From Thermococcus barophilus MP (GTDB lineage: Archaea; Methanobacteriota_B; Thermococci; Thermococcales; Thermococcaceae), in contig NC_014804.1 of NCBI RefSeq assembly GCF_000151105.2, forward strand, positions 682,001 to 746,000: a stretch of DNA of 64,000 bases, written 5' to 3'. The translations under genes were made by a program, and so were the position numbers. Under the pieces are notes generated by a model. That model searched no databases, was not told where the DNA came from, and saw only the letters and a list, made by a program, of their open reading frames with translations. Numbering within the stretch: the first letter of the stretch is position 1; every line of letters starts with the position of its first letter. Positions 60,083 through 64,000 of the stretch are shown in pieces.

Positions 60083-61569
60083 GGGCTCACCCCCTGCAGA
60101 AGGGGAACATTTTTGACATATTGAGCCACATCATAAAGATCAGCCGATGCCTTCTGAACGATTCCCCATACGAAATCTGGATAAACTCCTATGACAACTA
60201 TTAGAGCAACTAACAGGAGCATTATGACACCCAACGCCAAGTCCTCCTCAACTTTTTCTCCCTTCCCTTCTTCAAACCACATTAAGTGGAGCAATCTAAA
60301 GTAATAAACCGCCTCAACCAGACTTGCACCAAGAATTAATGCCACTATGCCAGTCTTCCCCACTTGAAGTGCTGCGAGTAAGAGCTTGAACTTGCTCCAG
60401 AATATGTTGAACAGTGGTATTCCTACAATGCTTATTGCTCCAACTGTGATGGCAAAAGCAGTTAGTGGCATTCTCTTCCCCAAACCTCGGAAGTTTTCTA
60501 TTTGTGGGCTTCCAAATTTTACTGCAACATAGCCAACAGCCAAGAACATCAATGTTTTGACTATTGCATGGTTGAGCATGTGGAATACGGCAGCATCAAT
60601 GGCTTGAGGCGTTGCAACTCCAAAGCCCACTGCTATGAGACCAATCTGAGCTATACTCGAGTAGGCAAGCATTCTCTTAACGTTTGTTTGCCTCAGTGCA
60701 GAAAGCTCACCGACAATGACTGTGAGGGTACCGAGTATTAGGAGCAGACTGAGTATTCCCATAAATGCCTGGGTATCCTTAAAGAGATAGACAATTCTGA
60801 TCATTGCATATATGCCGGCTTTAACGACAAAGGCTGAAAACATTACTGTTACTGGATGAGGGGATGCCTGATAAGCATCTGGTGCCCAAGCGTTAAGCGG
60901 AAATAGTTCGGCTTCAACTGCCAATCCAAAGACAAGCAATGCCAATGCTGCCTGAGCCACTGTAGGATTGATCTTTGAAGCAAGCATGGCAATTTGCGCT
61001 AAGTTTAATGTACCTAAGCTCCCGTAGAGCAATGCTATACCAACCAAGAAGAAGCTTGAACCAATACCACCCAGAACTATATACTTCATTGCAGCTTCGC
61101 TGGCTTCTCCGGTCTTGTTATAACCCGTCAGGGCATAAGCGCTGATGGCTGTGATCTCCATGAATACGAAGAGGTTGAATATATCCCCTGTTGCGATCAT
61201 TCCAGTTGAACCGAGCATCAAGAGAAGGAACAGCATCGCATATTTGTCAATTGGTTCAACAGCAATCGCTTTAATGCTGAACACTGTCATGAAAAAGCTC
61301 ACTATTGCGATAATTAGGATAAACAGTGCTGCAAAGTGTCCAATATAGAGGTTTATTCCAACGGGTGGCTTAAATCCACCAGCAATGACTATTATCGGCT
61401 TTCCGGTTGTGTAAACCTCCTTGAAGACCCAAGCTGCTATCCCTGTCTGGATTAGAGTTACTAAACTCAGGTAATACAAGATGACTTTTTTGCCTGCCCT
61501 CTTAATAAGCGGAACGAGGAATGCACTGAAGAGAGGTAAAGCTATGAGAAGTGAAGCGTACTGCATCAT
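60079..61569 (-). CDS. mbsH: Mbs subunit H: antiporter-like (NuoN/MrpD type)
   Basis: The 496-residue protein has about 14 membrane helices with LFVFMEITAISAYALTGYNK, FPLNAWAPDAYQASPHPVTVMFSA and AAVFHMLNHAIVKTLMFL. It exchanges Na+ for H+ driven by the redox reaction. It overlaps mbsH' by four bases. Confidence 0.93.
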   Translation of the reverse strand: MMQYASLLIALPLFSAFLVPLIKRAGKKVILYYLSLVTLIQTGIAAWVFKEVYTTGKPIIVIAGGFKPPVGINLYIGHFAALFILIIAIVSFFMTVFSIKAIAVEPIDKYAMLFLLLMLGSTGMIATGDIFNLFVFMEITAISAYALTGYNKTGEASEAAMKYIVLGGIGSSFFLVGIALLYGSLGTLNLAQIAMLASKINPTVAQAALALLVFGLAVEAELFPLNAWAPDAYQASPHPVTVMFSAFVVKAGIYAMIRIVYLFKDTQAFMGILSLLLILGTLTVIVGELSALRQTNVKRMLAYSSIAQIGLIAVGFGVATPQAIDAAVFHMLNHAIVKTLMFLAVGYVAVKFGSPQIENFRGLGKRMPLTAFAITVGAISIVGIPLFNIFWSKFKLLLAALQVGKTGIVALILGASLVEAVYYFRLLHLMWFEEGKGEKVEEDLALGVIMLLLVALIVVIGVYPDFVWGIVQKASADLYDVAQYVKNVPLLQGVSP

Positions 61570-61910
61570 CCTCTCAACCCCCTAATCTTTTCGATATCCA
61601 AAGTCTTGTACTTCTCGTAGAGGTTTATAGCAACGGTTAAAGCTAAAGCCATGGTTGCGACTCCAATAACAATTGCCGTGAGAACAAGTGCCTGCGGTAT
61701 TGGATCGACTGTCGTTTGAGGTGTTGCTCCTTCCGTTAGAATAGGTGCAGTTCTACCGCTTACATATCCAACGCTTATTAGGAGCAAGTTCACACCAGTC
61801 TCCATTATGCTAAGTCCTACGAGGATTTTAAGCAGATTCCTCTTTGTCAAAACAGCATAAAGCCCAATCAAAATGAGTGAGATTGCTCCGAAGTAATAGG
61901 CACTGATCAT
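61566..61910 (-). CDS. mbsG: Mbs subunit G (MnhC/MrpC-like)
   Basis: The 114-residue protein has three membrane helices with LVGLSIMETGVNLLLISVGYVSG and DPIPQALVLTAIVIGVATMALALT, the NuoK/MrpC pattern. The stop overlaps mbsH by four bases. Confidence 0.9.
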   Translation of the reverse strand: MISAYYFGAISLILIGLYAVLTKRNLLKILVGLSIMETGVNLLLISVGYVSGRTAPILTEGATPQTTVDPIPQALVLTAIVIGVATMALALTVAINLYEKYKTLDIEKIRGLRG

Positions 61911-62620
61911 TGCCCTCCCTCCTTGGGCTCTTTAACCATGTTGTCAACGATTCCAGTAAGCTCGGTTCCAACCTTGAGACCAATCAGCGTGTAGATTATC
62001 GGTATGAAGCCAGCACTGAAGAGCCTCCCTATGTTGGCATGACCGAGTTGCCACGTTTGCCATATCCAATCAAAGAGGAAGTACCCACCAATTATCAAGC
62101 CAATAAGACCAACTGCAACGTATCCCATTCCAGCCAAACCTTCAAGAGGCTCAAAGACGTTGTGCGGAATTTCATACTCCCTGAACGCTAAGTAGAGCAT
62201 TAAGAATGCAGTTGCAATTGTTGCCCCACCTGGAAATCCTCCTCCCGGTGTTAAGTGACCATGAATGAATATGTAAGCACCGAAGAGCATTATGAATGGC
62301 AACAGCAGTTTTGAACCGGTCTGGAGGACAACACTGCCTTCGCTCTTGGCTGTTCTCTCCCTTTTCTTCCTCCAGAGCAGAGCAGCAACCCCTGTAGCTG
62401 CTATGAACAGAACAGTGACCTCACCAAGTGTATCGAGACCTCTGTAGTTAACGACAACAGCTGTAACGGCATTTACGGCACCAGTCTGTTCCTTCACATT
62501 CTCAAGGTAATACTTTCCAACGAGCATCTTATCAGCACCAAAGGGAACCTGAGCAAGTGCATTTGCAAGCCAGTATCCAGTAATCAGTATAAGGATGATA
62601 GCCAGTACCCTCTTCACCAT
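61907..62620 (-). CDS. mbsF: Mbs subunit F: fused E/F (DUF4040-type plus MnhB-like)
   Basis: The 237-residue protein combines an N-terminal part with YRGLDTLGEVTVLFIAATGVAALL, corresponding to MbhE, and a C-terminal MnhB-like part with HGHLTPGGGFPGGATIATAFLMLYLAF, corresponding to MbhF. This explains why the cluster has 13 genes rather than 14. It overlaps its neighbours by a few bases. Confidence 0.88.
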   Translation of the reverse strand: MVKRVLAIILILITGYWLANALAQVPFGADKMLVGKYYLENVKEQTGAVNAVTAVVVNYRGLDTLGEVTVLFIAATGVAALLWRKKRERTAKSEGSVVLQTGSKLLLPFIMLFGAYIFIHGHLTPGGGFPGGATIATAFLMLYLAFREYEIPHNVFEPLEGLAGMGYVAVGLIGLIIGGYFLFDWIWQTWQLGHANIGRLFSAGFIPIIYTLIGLKVGTELTGIVDNMVKEPKEGGQ

Positions 62621-62898
62621 CTAACCCACCACCCTGTTCCTTCTTCCTCGCTCTCATACCTCTCGGTCCTCTTTATTGCAAAGATAAACACGGCAGCGCT
62701 CATTGCTGCACCTATAGCTGCCTCAACCATGGCAACATCTGGAGCTTGGAGCAGGAAGAAAGCGATTGACGCGAATAAGCTCACTGCAGCCATTCCAACC
62801 ACTGCTGCCAATAAATCCCTCCACTCTACTGCGAAAATTGCTGAAACTATCATGAGGATGACAATTAGATACTCAATACATTGAACACAATTAATCAT
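62614..62898 (-). CDS. mbsD: Mbs subunit D (MrpA C-terminal-like, DUF4040)
   Basis: The 94-residue protein has three membrane helices with FLLQAPDVAMVEAAIGAAMSAAVFIFAI, equal to a conserved part of MrpA. It belongs to the sodium-translocating arm. It overlaps mbsF by seven bases. Confidence 0.88.
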   Translation of the reverse strand: MINCVQCIEYLIVILMIVSAIFAVEWRDLLAAVVGMAAVSLFASIAFFLLQAPDVAMVEAAIGAAMSAAVFIFAIKRTERYESEEEGTGWWVRW

Positions 62899-63278
62899 TG
62901 CTCTCCCTCCTTTGTCTCCTCAGAAGCCTCTTTCTCCTTTTTTAGATACTCCCCGTACTTATCAACAATGCTGCCTTCCCACAGGGGAATTCCGCTCTTA
63001 TATGCCGCTCTGATTAATGCATGTGCACTTATCGGGTTAGTTAACAGCAGAAACACTGCAATCACGAGGGTTTTTGGGAGCCATGCATAGGAACCAACAT
63101 ATCCAATTGCCCAAATGCCAACTCCAATGATGACGCCAAGTGAACCAAGTGTAGCACTCTTAGTTGCAGTCTGCATTCTGTTGTAAACATCGGGCATTCT
63201 GATAAGACCAAGAGATGACAGGAAGTAGAATATCGTTCCAAAGAGAACTAAAAACTCCCCAACAATTTCCGCGATCAT
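62895..63278 (-). CDS. mbsC: Mbs subunit C (MnhG-like)
   Basis: The 127-residue protein has three membrane helices with IGLIRMPDVYNRMQTATKSATLG-like MnhG signature and a charged C-terminal tail of about 25 residues. It overlaps mbsD by four bases. Confidence 0.9.
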   Translation of the reverse strand: MIAEIVGEFLVLFGTIFYFLSSLGLIRMPDVYNRMQTATKSATLGSLGVIIGVGIWAIGYVGSYAWLPKTLVIAVFLLLTNPISAHALIRAAYKSGIPLWEGSIVDKYGEYLKKEKEASEETKEGEQ

Positions 63279-63529
63279 ATCCCTCCCTCCAAGTATCTTG
63301 CGAATGCTATGACACCTAAAAACGCTAAAACTGCATAGACCAGTGCGACATCAAGGAATATTGCTCTCCTGTAGTAAAGTGCAAACAGAACCATTAGTCC
63401 AGTCGTTATTGTGGTCATGATATCAACAGCAACCAGTCTGTCAACTGTCGTCGGTCCTCTAAAAAATCTGTACATACTGAGGAGCGTCGCTACTACTATA
63501 ACCGCAAGATAAACGTTAATTCCTATCAT
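63275..63529 (-). CDS. mbsB: Mbs subunit B (MnhF-like)
   Basis: The 84-residue protein has three membrane helices with RFFRGPTTVDRLVAVDIMTT, the MnhF signature. It overlaps mbsC by four bases. Confidence 0.9.
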   Translation of the reverse strand: MIGINVYLAVIVVATLLSMYRFFRGPTTVDRLVAVDIMTTITTGLMVLFALYYRRAIFLDVALVYAVLAFLGVIAFARYLEGGI

Positions 63530-64000
63530 TCGAAGATCACCTTTAAGAATTTTTCAAATGGTTTTGTGATATTCTCAGATGCTCCTTCAACAGTGGCATC
63601 TTTAACATCAATCCAGTGAATGAAGTAGCGATCCCCTTTTACGTCCAAGGTTATCGTACCTGGGGTTAAGGTTATCGAGTTAGCCAGGGTGAGCTTGCCA
63701 ACGTTGTTCCTTAGAACCGTTTTGCACTCAACAATTCCCGGGTTTATTGGTCTCTTTGGATGCAGCACTCTGTAGGCAACATCCAGATTTGCCATTATCA
63801 TTGCCCAAAGAAAATAGGGCACATATGCTACAGCATATGCAATCCTCTTAGGGTGAAGATTTGCAAGACCCTTCTCCGTGAATACTTCGTAAGTTAGCGC
63901 TGCCACAATTAGGGAAAACAATGCGCCTATTATCAATTCTTGCGGATCAAGGCTGCTCGTCAGGAAAAGCCAAATCACAAAAAGCACAATCACGGTGTAT
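63526..64000 (-). CDS. mbsA: Mbs subunit A (MnhE-like), 5' end beyond the window
   Basis: The frame stays open to the right edge, so the N-terminus is missing; a GTG at 63991-63993 is only an internal possibility. Membrane helices are followed by a soluble part with LLRNNVGKLTLANSITLTPGTITLDVKGDRYFIHWIDV-like MnhE signature. It is the first known gene of the mbs operon, whose promoter lies outside. Confidence 0.88.
   Translation of the reverse strand, partial: YTVIVLFVIWLFLTSSLDPQELIIGALFSLIVAALTYEVFTEKGLANLHPKRIAYAVAYVPYFLWAMIMANLDVAYRVLHPKRPINPGIVECKTVLRNNVGKLTLANSITLTPGTITLDVKGDRYFIHWIDVKDATVEGASENITKPFEKFLKVIFE

Noticed and set aside
1-64000. CRISPR array, IS element, tRNA or rRNA gene
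   Set aside because: No regularly spaced direct repeats, transposase frame, or tRNA/rRNA sequence was found on reading both strands.

Overview
This window reads as a chromosomal segment of a hyperthermophilic euryarchaeon of the order Thermococcales, most likely a low-GC Thermococcus. Four things point there: a tungsten formaldehyde:ferredoxin oxidoreductase, a type III RuBisCO, the Thermococcales-restricted DUF257 family, and an Mrp-type respiratory cluster in the gene order of the Pyrococcus/Thermococcus membrane-bound sulfane sulfur reductase (Mbs, formerly Mbx). Typical archaeal information genes are also present (histone, TFB, Gar1, TIP49, S17e, Taw2). Promoters are archaeal BRE/TATA boxes. 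Most genes have GGTGA or GGAGG ribosome-binding sites, and a few look leaderless. I saw no rRNA, tRNA, CRISPR array or IS element.

Layout. 0-0.5 kb: truncated radical SAM gene. 0.5-5.6 kb: secreted and membrane proteins, including two operons headed by a near-identical 51-bp promoter/operator and sharing a domain. 5.7-8.9 kb: FOR operon (tungsten enzyme, MoaD-like carrier, Cys-rich protein, M23-like protein). 8.9-17.9 kb: tRNA modification genes (Taw2, TrmO), a Cas4-like nuclease with a C/D box sRNA in front of it, hydrolases, a GTPase, a RecA-like protein without a Walker A motif and an alpha-solenoid protein. 17.9-27.9 kb: housekeeping, then glycerate kinase with a GntP permease, S17e, an ArsR regulator with its likely operator, and thymidine kinase. 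28-36 kb: RuBisCO, histone, Gar1-TFB-phosphoesterase operon, TIP49, and a PIN / CARF-like pair. 36-42.6 kb: DUF257 pair, extracytoplasmic thiol redox pair (CcdA plus thioredoxin), CBS-antiporter pair.

42.7-52 kb is the most interesting part. A small HTH regulator with a C-terminal cysteine cluster sits upstream of an iscS-tusA-iscU set whose IscS lacks the PLP lysine. Next to it lie a hybrid cluster protein (Hcp), a DUF2249/DUF1858 protein and a flavodiiron operon (FDP, DUF438-hemerythrin-PAS, cupin, M24 fold). A palindrome of the form TATGACA-N2-TGTCATA occurs, exact or near-exact, at all four promoters and once more between them. I infer an autoregulated nitrosative/oxidative stress and Fe-S regulon. 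Coding sequence in this block has patches of clearly higher GC inside genes. A predicted di-heme membrane cytochrome lies just downstream.

54.3-64 kb: the thirteen-gene mbs operon, running off the right edge inside mbsA. Its large subunit keeps only one cysteine of each CxxC pair, as expected for Mbs and unlike an Mbh hydrogenase.
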